Source: Planctomycetota bacterium
GTDB taxonomy: Bacteria; Planctomycetota; Planctomycetia; Pirellulales; Pirellulaceae
Reading direction: 5' to 3'
Length of the DNA stretch: 64,000 bases
Assembly: GCA_014381825.1 (NCBI GenBank)
Contig: JACNKX010000042.1
Location: 1 to 64,000 of the forward strand
Shown piece after piece: positions 36,524 to 45,235 of the stretch. The position numbers were made by a program, and so were the translations under genes. Within the stretch, counting starts at the first letter, position 1; each line of letters opens with the position of its first letter. The notes below the pieces were generated by a model. That model had not been told where the DNA came from, searched no databases, and saw only the letters and a program-made list of their open reading frames with translations.

Positions 36524-37972
36524 ATGAATCGAAATCAAATCATTGCGGCAGTTCTGCTGTCATTCGCCGCATCGACACACATCCAAGCGGCTGATCGGCC
36601 AAACATTTTGCTGATCGTTTCCGATGATCAAGGCTACAACGATCTTGGAACGCTCGGCAACGGAATTATCACGCCAACTCTGGACCGATTGGCGAAAGAA
36701 GGAACGCGGTTGACGAATTTCTATGTCGCTTGGCCGGCTTGCACACCGTCGCGAGCGGGGTTGCTGACGGGGCGTTATCCTCAGCGGAATGGAATCTATG
36801 ACATGATCCGCAACGAGGCCCCGGACTATGGCCACAAATACTCGCCGGACGAGTACGAAGTCACTTTCGAACGCATTGGTGGAATGGATCGTCGCGAGAT
36901 CATCATCCCACGAATGCTGAATTCAGCAGGTTATAGGAGCGGTATTTACGGGAAATGGGATCTTGGAACTTTGAAGCGTTTCCTGCCGACTTCGCGAGGC
37001 TTCGATGACTTCTATGGGCTTGTCAACACGGGAATCGATTACTACACACATGAACGGTACGGCGTCCCGAGCATGTATCGCAATCTGACGAAGACAGAGG
37101 AAGATAAAGGAACGTATTGCACTTATCTCTTCGAACGAGAAGCGATTCGCTTCTTGGAGCAACACGCAACGAACGATCCGTTCTTCCTTTATGTTCCATT
37201 TAACGCTCCGCATGGTTCGTCAGCGCTGGAACCAGAAATTCGATCGACGGTTCAGGCACCGGATCAGTTTAAGAAGATGTATCCGCCCGTCGAGAACGAA
37301 TTGCGAGAAGTGTCGAAGTTCCGATATGCGTCGCCCGCGAAAGTCGTTACGTCGGAAGCACGTCGCCGAGACTATCGCGCTGCCGTCACGTGTATGGACG
37401 CGTCGATCAGCAAGATGCTTGCGTTGCTCGAAGAGAAACAAATCCTCGATAAAACAATCGTCATCTTTCTATCCGACAACGGCGGCAGCGGTGGCGCCGA
37501 CAACTCGCCACTTCGCGGCCACAAGTCGCAGATGTGGGAGGGCGGTATTCGCGTTCCCTGTTTGATTCGATGGCCCGGCGGGAACGTGCCTGCTGATTCC
37601 GTCAATGATCAATTTCTGACGAGTTTGGAGTTGTTCCCGAGTCTTGCATCCGCGGCGAGAGCAACGTTGCCGGAGAACGTAGTACTCGATGGATACGACT
37701 GGTGGCCCACGATTCGAGGCAAGACGAAGTCACCCCGACAAGTCATGTTTTGGAAACGAAAGAATTTGATCGGCGCTCGAATCGGGAAGTGGAAGTGGGT
37801 CGACATGGGTGGTGAGAGCGGCGGTTTGTTCGATCTCGACGCCGACATCGGAGAAGAGAACGATCTATCGAAGAAGATGCCCAAAGTCTTGAAAATGGTA
37901 AAGGCACGCTACGTCAATTGGCTCGTTGAAATGGAAGCTGCCGAGCCCCGAGGGCCGTTCCGAGACTTTTGA
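36524..37972 (+). CDS. Secreted type I sulfatase, canonical CTPSR site
   Basis: Signal peptide MNRNQIIAAVLLSFAASTHIQA, then VSDDQGYNDLGTLG, C73-TPSR in ACTPSRAGLLTGRYPQRNG, GKWDLG (Asp where His is usual), APHGSS and LSDNGGSGG. ATG 36512 is an alternative start; neither has a strong ribosome site and both lie just after the preceding stop, suggesting coupling. 482 residues. Last of the three-sulfatase run; with the BNR and PQQ proteins it suggests stepwise removal of sulfate from an external polysaccharide (inference). Confidence 0.9.
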   Translation: MNRNQIIAAVLLSFAASTHIQAADRPNILLIVSDDQGYNDLGTLGNGIITPTLDRLAKEGTRLTNFYVAWPACTPSRAGLLTGRYPQRNGIYDMIRNEAPDYGHKYSPDEYEVTFERIGGMDRREIIIPRMLNSAGYRSGIYGKWDLGTLKRFLPTSRGFDDFYGLVNTGIDYYTHERYGVPSMYRNLTKTEEDKGTYCTYLFEREAIRFLEQHATNDPFFLYVPFNAPHGSSALEPEIRSTVQAPDQFKKMYPPVENELREVSKFRYASPAKVVTSEARRRDYRAAVTCMDASISKMLALLEEKQILDKTIVIFLSDNGGSGGADNSPLRGHKSQMWEGGIRVPCLIRWPGGNVPADSVNDQFLTSLELFPSLASAARATLPENVVLDGYDWWPTIRGKTKSPRQVMFWKRKNLIGARIGKWKWVDMGGESGGLFDLDADIGEENDLSKKMPKVLKMVKARYVNWLVEMEAAEPRGPFRDF

Positions 37973-38071
37973 TTGCGTCGCTTGCACCAACGTAGAGATT
38001 AGATGAATATGGAGGCTCGATAAGCCGAATTGCGTCGGCTTGGCTTTGCACGTCAGTCGTTTGGAAGTTTC

Positions 38072-39712
38072 ATGTATTTCAAGATTGCTTGCCCCAAATG
38101 TGATAAGTCGCTGAAGGTCCGAGACGAGCAGGCTGGCAAGAAGTGCCGTTGCCCTTATTGCAAACATGCGTTTGTTCTTCCCGTTCCGTCGGGGGTCGAT
38201 CTCGGTCTTCCGGAAAATTCGACGACGGACCCTCTTGCAAACGAAGGCGGAGCGGCAACCGGAGGATTTCCGAACATTAACGTTGGCGGGGCGGCTTCCC
38301 AAGCTCCTGCTACACTAGCCAAACCACAAGCGAATGTCGGCAAGGCGAAAGCTTCCGTCCCAAAACCCACAACGACGAAGGGGGCATCGGCGCCAAGTCA
38401 TGGCTCAAGCCACTCGTCGGACGGGAGCGATATTAGTCTCGTCAAGAGCGGCGTGATTGGATTGATTGGCGCGGTCGGGTTGTTCGCCCTACTGTATCCG
38501 CTGTGGCTGTCAGACATCCGCATTGGCAAGATGTTTTGGGACAGTGTAGGGATTAATTTTCCTACAACGCTGTTGATGTTCTGGTCGTTCGCCATCTTGT
38601 ATCTCAAATCGAGACAGCTGGCTCGACAGAAGTCAGCGATGTTGATGGACCTGTTGCCGAACGAAGTTTCGCAGGAGATCACGATCTCGTCTCTTGATCG
38701 ATTTGTCGCTCATATTCACGGTCTCCCTTCTGAATCTCGCGATAGCATTCTTGTAAATCGCGTGCTGCGAGGGATCGAACATTTCCGCGTTCGCAAGAGT
38801 GCGGCGGAAACAGTGACGATGATGGAATCGCAATCAGCAATCGATGCTAGCAACGTCGCGGGCAGTTTCACGATCATCAAAGTGTTCATTTGGGCGATGC
38901 CAATTCTCGGGTTTATCGGCACTGTGATGGGGGTTAGCAGTGCCGTCAGTGGTCTGTCGGCGACGCTCGAAAACGCGGCGGACGTCTCCGCCGTAACGGA
39001 TTCGATGAAGGGTGTGTTCGGCGGTCTGGGAACGGCGTTTGACACAACGTTACTGGCGTTGATCATGAGTCTGATAGTCAAGATACCGCTGTCCGTCGTA
39101 CAAAAAAGCGAAGACGGACTGGTTACGATCGCTGACGAATACTGTAACGAGAATCTATTGCGACGCTTAAACGATGGCCGCGAAGGCGGTGCCGAGCGTG
39201 GAGCCGGCGGCGGCTCGGGAGTTGATGCAAAGATTTTCCGAGAAGCCGTCGAAGCCGCGATGGGAACGCACCATGCGGAGCTTGAAAGTTGGCTACAGAA
39301 GCTCGATGCCATCGGATCGAAACTAACGACGCACGTTGCGAAGGGTTGGACCGACATTAATGCCAAGATGAAGGACCAGCAAGAGCAACAGCTCGCCACT
39401 TTCAAACAGCAATACGTCGAACACACGACACTCTTGCAGAAGCAGCTTCAGGAGATGAACGCGTCCGCCGTTGAGATTCAGAAGGCTTTGGCCGATCTCA
39501 GTGAGCAGGCAGCTTCGATGCAGAGCGATGTCACGAAGTCCGTCTCCGGTTCGACCGACGCGTTGCAAACGCACTTTGCTGGGTTGGAGCGAGGCCTCAC
39601 GGGGTTGAGCGGCGTGTTGGAATCGTTAGGCGAGAAGCAAGTCGTTGTTCAACAGGTCGAATCTGAGCGACGTGGTTGGTTTGGTGGAAAGAAACGCAAC
39701 GGACGTCGATAA
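38072..39712 (+). CDS. ExbB/MotA-type proton channel with zinc ribbon and long helical tail
   Basis: Stator-like ion channel subunit. Residues 1-30 form a zinc ribbon (C7, C10, C27, C30), then a Ser/Pro/Lys linker to about 120, TM helices near 128-150 and 163-180, and the MotA/TolQ/ExbB core: MPILGFIGTVMGVSSAVSGLS and GGLGTAFDTTLLALIMSLIVK. The last ~160 residues are a charged helical tail (QQEQQLATFKQQYVEH, ALADLSEQAASMQSDV), as in tailed stators such as ZorA. The start at 38072 puts the ribbon first and has GGAA upstream. It heads a unit with two single-helix proteins, presumably its rod-type partners. Confidence 0.85.
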   Translation: MYFKIACPKCDKSLKVRDEQAGKKCRCPYCKHAFVLPVPSGVDLGLPENSTTDPLANEGGAATGGFPNINVGGAASQAPATLAKPQANVGKAKASVPKPTTTKGASAPSHGSSHSSDGSDISLVKSGVIGLIGAVGLFALLYPLWLSDIRIGKMFWDSVGINFPTTLLMFWSFAILYLKSRQLARQKSAMLMDLLPNEVSQEITISSLDRFVAHIHGLPSESRDSILVNRVLRGIEHFRVRKSAAETVTMMESQSAIDASNVAGSFTIIKVFIWAMPILGFIGTVMGVSSAVSGLSATLENAADVSAVTDSMKGVFGGLGTAFDTTLLALIMSLIVKIPLSVVQKSEDGLVTIADEYCNENLLRRLNDGREGGAERGAGGGSGVDAKIFREAVEAAMGTHHAELESWLQKLDAIGSKLTTHVAKGWTDINAKMKDQQEQQLATFKQQYVEHTTLLQKQLQEMNASAVEIQKALADLSEQAASMQSDVTKSVSGSTDALQTHFAGLERGLTGLSGVLESLGEKQVVVQQVESERRGWFGGKKRNGRR

Positions 39713-39828
39713 CGTAGCCATCACTCTCCCAGTGATCAGCCCATAAACTACAAGTCAATTTGTAATTCAACGAGCATCTATAACATTCACCATTTAGAGC
39801 GCTCATCACTCGGAGAGTGATGGCTACG
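39713..39828. repeat. Palindromic element between proton-channel genes
   Basis: Perfect 17-bp outer arms (39713-39729 and 39812-39828; outer CGTAGCCATCACTCTCC) with imperfect inner pairing (AGTGATcAGC with GCTCATCACT) make a 116-bp hairpin. It begins on the base after the TAA of the channel gene and ends 8 bp before the next ATG, so it fills the whole gap. Confidence 0.85.
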
Positions 39829-39836
39829 ATTGAAAC

Positions 39837-40661
39837 ATGGCTCGACGACCACCTGTCGAAGACGACGATGTCTCTCTGTTCCCGTTTCTCAGCATCATCT
39901 GCGCGATCATCGGTGTCCTTACGCTGATGATTGCGGCCGTCACACTGGGGCAGATGAACCAAGACGACGTCAAGGAAGCGGTCGAGAATGCGATCACGAT
40001 GGATCAGATTCAAAAGGAACTGGCGGAAGCGGAGGACTCGGTCGAAGAGTTGTCAATTCAACTCGACAAAGAGAAGGCCAAATTGCTTGATAATGCCAGC
40101 AGTCGGCAGAACGAGTTGGTCAAGTCGCGTGGGGAACTAGAAGCATTGATGAAGAAGCTCGCTGATGCAAAGAAGAAGACCGAAGATCAGAAGAAGATCA
40201 AGATTGTCATTCCGGAAGTTCCTCCGGGGCAGCGCGAAACTGTTGCGGATATGCAAGGGCAGCTGAAGGAGATCAGGGATCGATTGGCGCTACTTCAACG
40301 TAATCTTGACGAGAAGAAGAAGCCGCCCGAGGAGGCTCAGGTTTCGATCCTTCCCGGGGGAACGGGCCTAAGCTTCACACCGAACTTTATCGAATGCACG
40401 GCCGGCGCAATTGTACTTCACACGGAAGAGCCACCGCTGCGAATACGAAATGCTGAAATTTCCGCCAATAAGATATTTGTTGCGTTGTTAGAGAAAGTGG
40501 CGAACAACAAGAGCCAAAGCGTCATCTTTCTTCTTCGTAGTGACAGCCTCGGAACTTATGGGTTGGTCAAGAAGCTTTGTGACGATAACGAGGTACGTAA
40601 CGGCAAGTTGCCGGCTGTTGGCAACGGTCGACTGGACCTGAGACACTTTAGAAACAAGTAA
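39837..40661 (+). CDS. Single-helix ExbD/MotB-like partner, first of two
   Basis: An acidic N-terminus (ARRPPVEDDDVSLFPFLSI) runs into one TM helix at about 14-36, as in ExbD/TolR/MotB, followed by a long coiled coil at about 45-165 with a Pro-containing break (VIPEVPPGQRE) and a small C-terminal domain (about 170-274, ILPGGTGLSFTPNFIEC, SVIFLLRSDSLGTYGLVKKL) that resembles the ExbD-type periplasmic end. No ribosome site is obvious, because a palindrome lies directly upstream. Family is inferred from layout and neighbours rather than from a strong motif. Confidence 0.72.
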   Translation: MARRPPVEDDDVSLFPFLSIICAIIGVLTLMIAAVTLGQMNQDDVKEAVENAITMDQIQKELAEAEDSVEELSIQLDKEKAKLLDNASSRQNELVKSRGELEALMKKLADAKKKTEDQKKIKIVIPEVPPGQRETVADMQGQLKEIRDRLALLQRNLDEKKKPPEEAQVSILPGGTGLSFTPNFIECTAGAIVLHTEEPPLRIRNAEISANKIFVALLEKVANNKSQSVIFLLRSDSLGTYGLVKKLCDDNEVRNGKLPAVGNGRLDLRHFRNK

Positions 40662-40709
40662 CGGCGACACCCTACCGCTACCTGTAAAACCACCTGACGT
40701 GAAACGATC

Positions 40710-41846
40710 ATGAAGCGGCGACTGGCAACTGACGACGATGACGGTGGTGGACTTGATTCGCTGCTCGACACGATGACGAATGTGGTGGGGATTCTTGTAA
40801 TGGTCCTTATTGCGACGCAGCTCGGTGTGAAGGATGCGGTCAGTCGTATCGCGGATTCAGACGTCGTTGATCCAGCGATGGTCGAGGAGGCTCGCGAGAA
40901 GCTGCTGCTTACGAAGAGTCAACGAGATGCGATCGAGTTGCAACTCGGCGATTTGGCACCCGTCGATGACGACGCCATCAAGGTCCAACTGGCCGATTTG
41001 CGACGTCAGATGAACGAGACTCGCGCCCGAGTGAATCAACAAAACGCCGTCGCGAATGAGTTCGCACTTAAGATCGAAACGGATACGAAGAAGGCGGACG
41101 CTGCGAAGAAAAAAATCAAAGATATGGCCGATGCGAAAGTAACTCGTGAGAAACTTCAAGTCGATCTCGACAAGGCTTTAGACGACGAAGCTAGGATGAA
41201 GGCGCTGCTCGCCGAGACGCCGGTCCAAGAAGCCCCGCCAGCGAAGGTTGTGACACTTCCCGATCCACGACCAGCGCCGGAAGGTGCTCGACAAGTTACT
41301 TTTCTCTGTGCGAATAATCGTGTCTATCCGATCGCTGCGGATGATTGGCGGGATACCATTCGTAAGAAGGCGGAGTTCATTGTTGGTGCCCGACGGCTTG
41401 ATGGTGGCCCGGCAGTCGGCGTGAACGAAGAGAAGTTTATGAAAGAGTTCAAAAAAGCGAATCGCAGATTGAGCGACGACTTCTTCGAGATAGAAGTTTA
41501 CGCCTCTGGCATCTATCCTCGCTTGAAATTCATCCCGAAGGAAAACGCAGGGGCCACCCAGGACGAAGTGCTAAAGCCGCGATCGCGTTTCCAGAGAATG
41601 CTATTCGTACTGGACAAGAGCAAGTACTATGCTCGGTTTATAGTGCTGCCCGACAGCTACGAAGTCTATCTCGCGGCCCGAGCCGTCTCGGCGCAGGCAG
41701 GATTACTAGCCGGTTGGGACCCGCAGGGCGAAGGCTGGCAGTACACGACATACTTGGGTGGCCCTACGCTCTTTGGTCCAAAGCCACCGCCGAATCCGAA
41801 TGCCAAGCCTGCTCCACCTTCGAAACCAGCCAACGTGATTGATTGA
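40710..41846 (+). CDS. Single-helix ExbD/MotB-like partner, second of two
   Basis: The acidic N-terminus (MKRRLATDDDDGGGLDSLLDTM) continues into a TM helix at about 20-42 (TNVVGILVMVLIATQLGV). An Asp just before the helix (LLDTMTNVVGIL) is where ExbD/MotB carry the proton-translocating Asp. A long coiled coil fills about 60-165, followed by a 190-residue globular part with no recognised motif and a Pro-rich tail (PPPNPNAKPAPPSKP). It follows the preceding gene by 48 bp. With the channel gene it forms a presumed three-part membrane motor. Confidence 0.75.
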   Translation: MKRRLATDDDDGGGLDSLLDTMTNVVGILVMVLIATQLGVKDAVSRIADSDVVDPAMVEEAREKLLLTKSQRDAIELQLGDLAPVDDDAIKVQLADLRRQMNETRARVNQQNAVANEFALKIETDTKKADAAKKKIKDMADAKVTREKLQVDLDKALDDEARMKALLAETPVQEAPPAKVVTLPDPRPAPEGARQVTFLCANNRVYPIAADDWRDTIRKKAEFIVGARRLDGGPAVGVNEEKFMKEFKKANRRLSDDFFEIEVYASGIYPRLKFIPKENAGATQDEVLKPRSRFQRMLFVLDKSKYYARFIVLPDSYEVYLAARAVSAQAGLLAGWDPQGEGWQYTTYLGGPTLFGPKPPPNPNAKPAPPSKPANVID

Positions 41847-41849
41847 GGT

Positions 41850-41910
41850 TGTAGGGTCCACCTTGCGGACCGGTACGGAACGACGATTGGCTCGTACAGC
41901 GGACCCTACA
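41850..41910. repeat. Short-arm palindrome after the second partner gene
   Basis: TGTAGGGTCC (41850-41859) and GGACCCTACA (41901-41910) are perfect 10-bp arms around 41 bp. It begins three bases after the TGA of the preceding gene and sits 26 bp before the GTG of the next gene. Confidence 0.7.
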
Positions 41911-41936
41911 TTTACTGCCACAAGTGAGACGAGTTC

Positions 41937-42743
41937 GTGAGCGAATCATCGATCGACTTTCCTCGTAGCTACTTGCGGTTCTATTTGGACTTCGAGAACC
42001 GGCAACCCATTTCGATTTCGCGCCCCTCGCCCGTGCGAAGCAACCGAGTCCGCGTCGCCTTGGAGGCGATGTGTAGCATCACACATCACGCAACTCGAAC
42101 GAAAACCACTTATGTATTGTCTGCGGCATGCAAGACAGAAAACGTGGGCGGGACGGTCGGCGATTTGTGGATTCAACCAAATGCGGATTGCATCTTTATT
42201 GGGAGCGATGACGGTGAGTTCGCTGTTTATAAAAGTTGGAGTCGGAACGACATGGGTGTGATGCTTGAACCACCGACGCTAGGGCCGCAACCTGAGCGGC
42301 AAACGTTTCGGAGTGAGGAGAACTTCGATGATTGCCAGTACGAATTGTGCGAAGTGGCGGCTACAGTGCTGAACATCTACGAATCAGTTGCCACGGCAGT
42401 TCGGGGCGACCGCCCGCTCGTGGCACGAATCGAATACGAGGACGGTGACTACGAGGTCTGTATCGAACAGCCAGTTAAGACGATTAATCTTGCCGAACGC
42501 GACCAGCTATTTCAGATCGACACGGGCCCCATCATCGTTCCTGATCTCCGCCCGGAACGACTTGAAGCTGAAAGTCACTTCATTGGCGTCTTCGATCTCG
42601 CGTATTCGGCGTTTCACGAGCGCGATTGGGCCGAAGTCGTGTTAAGGAAACCAACATCGGTGTCTGGCGATGTCTCGGTGAACCACTACAGCGAGGCACG
42701 GCTAATACGCCCAACTCGCAATTCGCTTCTTGAGCTGTCATAG
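41937..42743 (+). CDS. Soluble protein of unknown function in the proton-channel locus
   Basis: Not recognised. 268 residues, no signal peptide or TM segment, acidic, beta-rich by appearance, with 6-7 scattered cysteines (for example CEVAATVLNIYESV, EVCIEQPVK). The GTG start at 41937 is preceded by GTGAGACGAG. It follows the second single-helix partner by 90 bp and may be a cytoplasmic subunit of that system. The conserved-looking stretch FHERDWAEVVLRK suggests a real gene. Confidence 0.65.
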   Translation: MSESSIDFPRSYLRFYLDFENRQPISISRPSPVRSNRVRVALEAMCSITHHATRTKTTYVLSAACKTENVGGTVGDLWIQPNADCIFIGSDDGEFAVYKSWSRNDMGVMLEPPTLGPQPERQTFRSEENFDDCQYELCEVAATVLNIYESVATAVRGDRPLVARIEYEDGDYEVCIEQPVKTINLAERDQLFQIDTGPIIVPDLRPERLEAESHFIGVFDLAYSAFHERDWAEVVLRKPTSVSGDVSVNHYSEARLIRPTRNSLLELS

Positions 42744-42780
42744 ACAACAATGATCGGACGAGTGATGAATTCGATGTACC

Positions 42781-42849
42781 CCGGAACAAGTCCGCGCAGT
42801 TCCGACACGCGCACAATGACAATGCCGGAACGGCGCAGACTTGTTCCGG
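42781..42849. repeat. Palindromic element before the BNR gene
   Basis: Perfect 12-bp arms CCGGAACAAGTC (42781-42792) and GACTTGTTCCGG (42838-42849), with an inner GTTCCG/CGGAAC pair, form a 69-bp hairpin in the 130-bp gap between the unknown soluble protein and the next gene. Confidence 0.8.
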
Positions 42850-42873
42850 CCTACCTAAACTGACGAGGACGCA

Positions 42874-43983
42874 ATGTATCTGCGTATTTGGATTTGTCAC
42901 GTCGCCCAGTTGTTACTTCTCTGTTCGACCAGTGCTTCCTGTTGCGGGCGTCTCGTCGCAGCCGACGTCATCGAATCGTGGCCAGCGTTTGCGACGGATG
43001 AGCATCCTCGTAATTCCGAAGGCGACACGATCGTACTCAAAGACGGCAGCCTGTTGGTCGGATGGACCGAGTTTCAGAAGGCACACACCGATTTCACGGC
43101 AGCGCATATCGCTGGCCGCAAGTCGGTCGACGGAGGACGAACGTGGGGCGATCAGTTCGTGCTTCAAAAGAACATTGGCAAGATGAATACAATGTCGCTC
43201 AGCTTCTTGCGGCTGCGTGGTTCAGACGAGTTGCTGATGTTCGTCCTCATCAAAAACTCGAAGACGGATTTGGATCTAGTTGTTTGCCGATCGATTGACG
43301 AAGCGGCGACATGGAGTGAGCCACAGCTGATCACGACTGAAAGTGGCTACCACATCATGAATAATGCTCGAGCAATCCAGTTGAGCACTGGTCGAATTCT
43401 CTGTCCCGTCTCAACAACTCCGCTGATTCACAGCAGCGAACATCCGCTTAAAAATGTCTGCTACTACTCCGACGACGAGGGGAAGACATGGCAGCGCAGT
43501 CAAGACGCAGTATCCGTCCCAAAACGTGGCGCGATGGAGCCGGGACTGATCGAACGGCGTGATGGCTCGCTACTTCAAATCATTAGGACACAAATGGGAA
43601 AGGTATGGATCGCCGACTCTGCCGACGGTGGCGACACCTGGAGCGACGCTGGCGAGTGGAACGTCGAGTCGCCTGAAGCGCCAGCGACGTTGATTCCGCT
43701 GCCCGATGATCGAGGTTGGCTGATCATCCATAATCCGACCGTCGACCCTAAAGCCAAGAGTCATGGCGGTCGGCGGACGCCGCTCGTTGCACGAGTCTCG
43801 AAGGATGAGGGTAAGACATGGTCGAAGCCAATTGCAATCGAGAGCGATCTGCAAAGGACCTATTCGTATATTAGTGCTCGGGTTGCCGGTGAAAGAGTGA
43901 TGCTCAGCTACTACGTCGAGAACGGCAGTCGCTACTCATTGAAGTTTAGGAGCATTGCCTTCGATCACTTCAAGACGCCGTAG
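42874..43983 (+). CDS. Exported sialidase-family (BNR) hydrolase-like protein
   Basis: A signal peptide (MYLRIWICHVAQLLLLCSTSAS) is followed by a six-blade sialidase-like fold with five clear Asp-boxes (SVDGGRTWG, SIDEAATWS, SDDEGKTWQ, SADGGDTWS, SKDEGKTWS) and the family region ENGSRYSLKFR. GACGAGGA precedes the ATG. Planctomycete members are often annotated as exo-alpha-sialidases, but activity cannot be assigned from sequence. A metallophosphoesterase follows 41 bp later on the same strand. Confidence 0.88.
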   Translation: MYLRIWICHVAQLLLLCSTSASCCGRLVAADVIESWPAFATDEHPRNSEGDTIVLKDGSLLVGWTEFQKAHTDFTAAHIAGRKSVDGGRTWGDQFVLQKNIGKMNTMSLSFLRLRGSDELLMFVLIKNSKTDLDLVVCRSIDEAATWSEPQLITTESGYHIMNNARAIQLSTGRILCPVSTTPLIHSSEHPLKNVCYYSDDEGKTWQRSQDAVSVPKRGAMEPGLIERRDGSLLQIIRTQMGKVWIADSADGGDTWSDAGEWNVESPEAPATLIPLPDDRGWLIIHNPTVDPKAKSHGGRRTPLVARVSKDEGKTWSKPIAIESDLQRTYSYISARVAGERVMLSYYVENGSRYSLKFRSIAFDHFKTP

Positions 43984-44024
43984 GCCGGGCGGCGCCCACC
44001 ATTCCGACATCGTGAGATCCACCG

Positions 44025-45215
44025 ATGACTTATCGACGGCCGAACGAATTGAAGATCTTCGCTTACGCGCTGCTCGTTACATTTCTTACACACAGTGTTC
44101 GTGCGGCAGACTCGCCTAGCGGATTTCGCGTCTGGGCGACAAGCTGTTCACATGTTCCTGCGGACATCCGGCGTGGGCGCGAGAGTCTGGCGAAGGCAAT
44201 TCGTCAATCGGAAGGACTTGAGGCGGGGGCACCGAGCTTCGACTGGGACATTATGATCGACGCAGGAGACTTGTCGGCGAATCAGACGCCTCCAGGTGAC
44301 AAAGATGGCCAGGAGTTGATTCGTCAGTATGGGGCGATGACTAGGCATCGCCGAGAGGATGTCTACAACGTGCCGGGGAATCATGATGCTCCCTATTACG
44401 ATCATGGTCCAGGATCGTGGTTTCAAAAGTGGGGCGATCCTTTGGGCGAGAATACAAAGTTCTCAGGCGTCGATCCGCTTCGCAGGCCGTTTCCAGTGGA
44501 AGGGACGTGGGAGCGATATCGCTTTCTGGCGGGAAACATCCTGTTTCTGATGCTGGCTGATCGCAACGATGCGCCAAACCCTGTCGGACGAGGCCATAGC
44601 AAAGACGCAAAATCTGGCGGCTATCCGCCGGGGGCGGTGACTCGCGAGACCTTTAACTGGTGGAAGCAAGAAGTTCTGGCGAACCAAGACAAGATCATCA
44701 TCACAATGCATCACCATGTACTTCGCGACACAACGGTCGGCTCGGGGCGCGGCGAGGGCACGCCACGTTATCACGGCAGCACGGGCGGAGCCGAAGGCTC
44801 GTCGTACCTGTACTACATTATCGAGAAGGACGATCCCGACGACTTTCGATACACGAAAGATGCACATGTCTTTGAGGATTTTCTCGACGAGTTCCACGTC
44901 CGGCATGGGCACGGCGCGATAGACCTTTGGATCGGCGGGCATACACACGTGAAAGGGCCCGACGACAACTTTGGCGACAAAACGATCACGGAAACTCGAT
45001 GGGGCGTCAGTTTTCTCCAAGTCGCAGCGCTCACTCGACACCATGGCGGTTCGCATCCGCTCAGCCGCGTGCTTACGTTTACGCAAGGGAGCAGTGAGAT
45101 GCGGGCCGACGTGTACTTGCACGAGGCGTCTTACAAGAAGAATCCGATTGGTTGGTATGCACCGGCATCGAAGACGTTACGGTTGCGGCACGAGTTCTTG
45201 GTGCCCCGCGAATAG
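44025..45215 (+). CDS. Exported calcineurin-like metallophosphoesterase
   Basis: Dinuclear-metal phosphoesterase. The leader is hydrophobic (FAYALLVTFLTHSVRA). Metal motifs in order: FRVWATSCSHV (where DxH would usually be, so the first ligand set is atypical), MIDAGDLS, VPGNHDAPYY, ITMHHHVLRD and GGHTHVKGP. These place it in the calcineurin-like superfamily with a probable periplasmic location. GTGAGATCC lies upstream of the ATG. The preceding gene is BNR, the following MocA gene is convergent with a 20-bp gap. Substrate unknown. Confidence 0.85.
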   Translation: MTYRRPNELKIFAYALLVTFLTHSVRAADSPSGFRVWATSCSHVPADIRRGRESLAKAIRQSEGLEAGAPSFDWDIMIDAGDLSANQTPPGDKDGQELIRQYGAMTRHRREDVYNVPGNHDAPYYDHGPGSWFQKWGDPLGENTKFSGVDPLRRPFPVEGTWERYRFLAGNILFLMLADRNDAPNPVGRGHSKDAKSGGYPPGAVTRETFNWWKQEVLANQDKIIITMHHHVLRDTTVGSGRGEGTPRYHGSTGGAEGSSYLYYIIEKDDPDDFRYTKDAHVFEDFLDEFHVRHGHGAIDLWIGGHTHVKGPDDNFGDKTITETRWGVSFLQVAALTRHHGGSHPLSRVLTFTQGSSEMRADVYLHEASYKKNPIGWYAPASKTLRLRHEFLVPRE

Positions 45216-45235
45216 AACCGATTGCTTTGCGTTCG

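Noticed and set aside
38072-42743. Zorya anti-phage system
   Set aside because: The tailed channel resembles ZorA, but there is no ZorC/ZorD/ZorE-type gene and two partner proteins instead of one ZorB, so the name is not justified.
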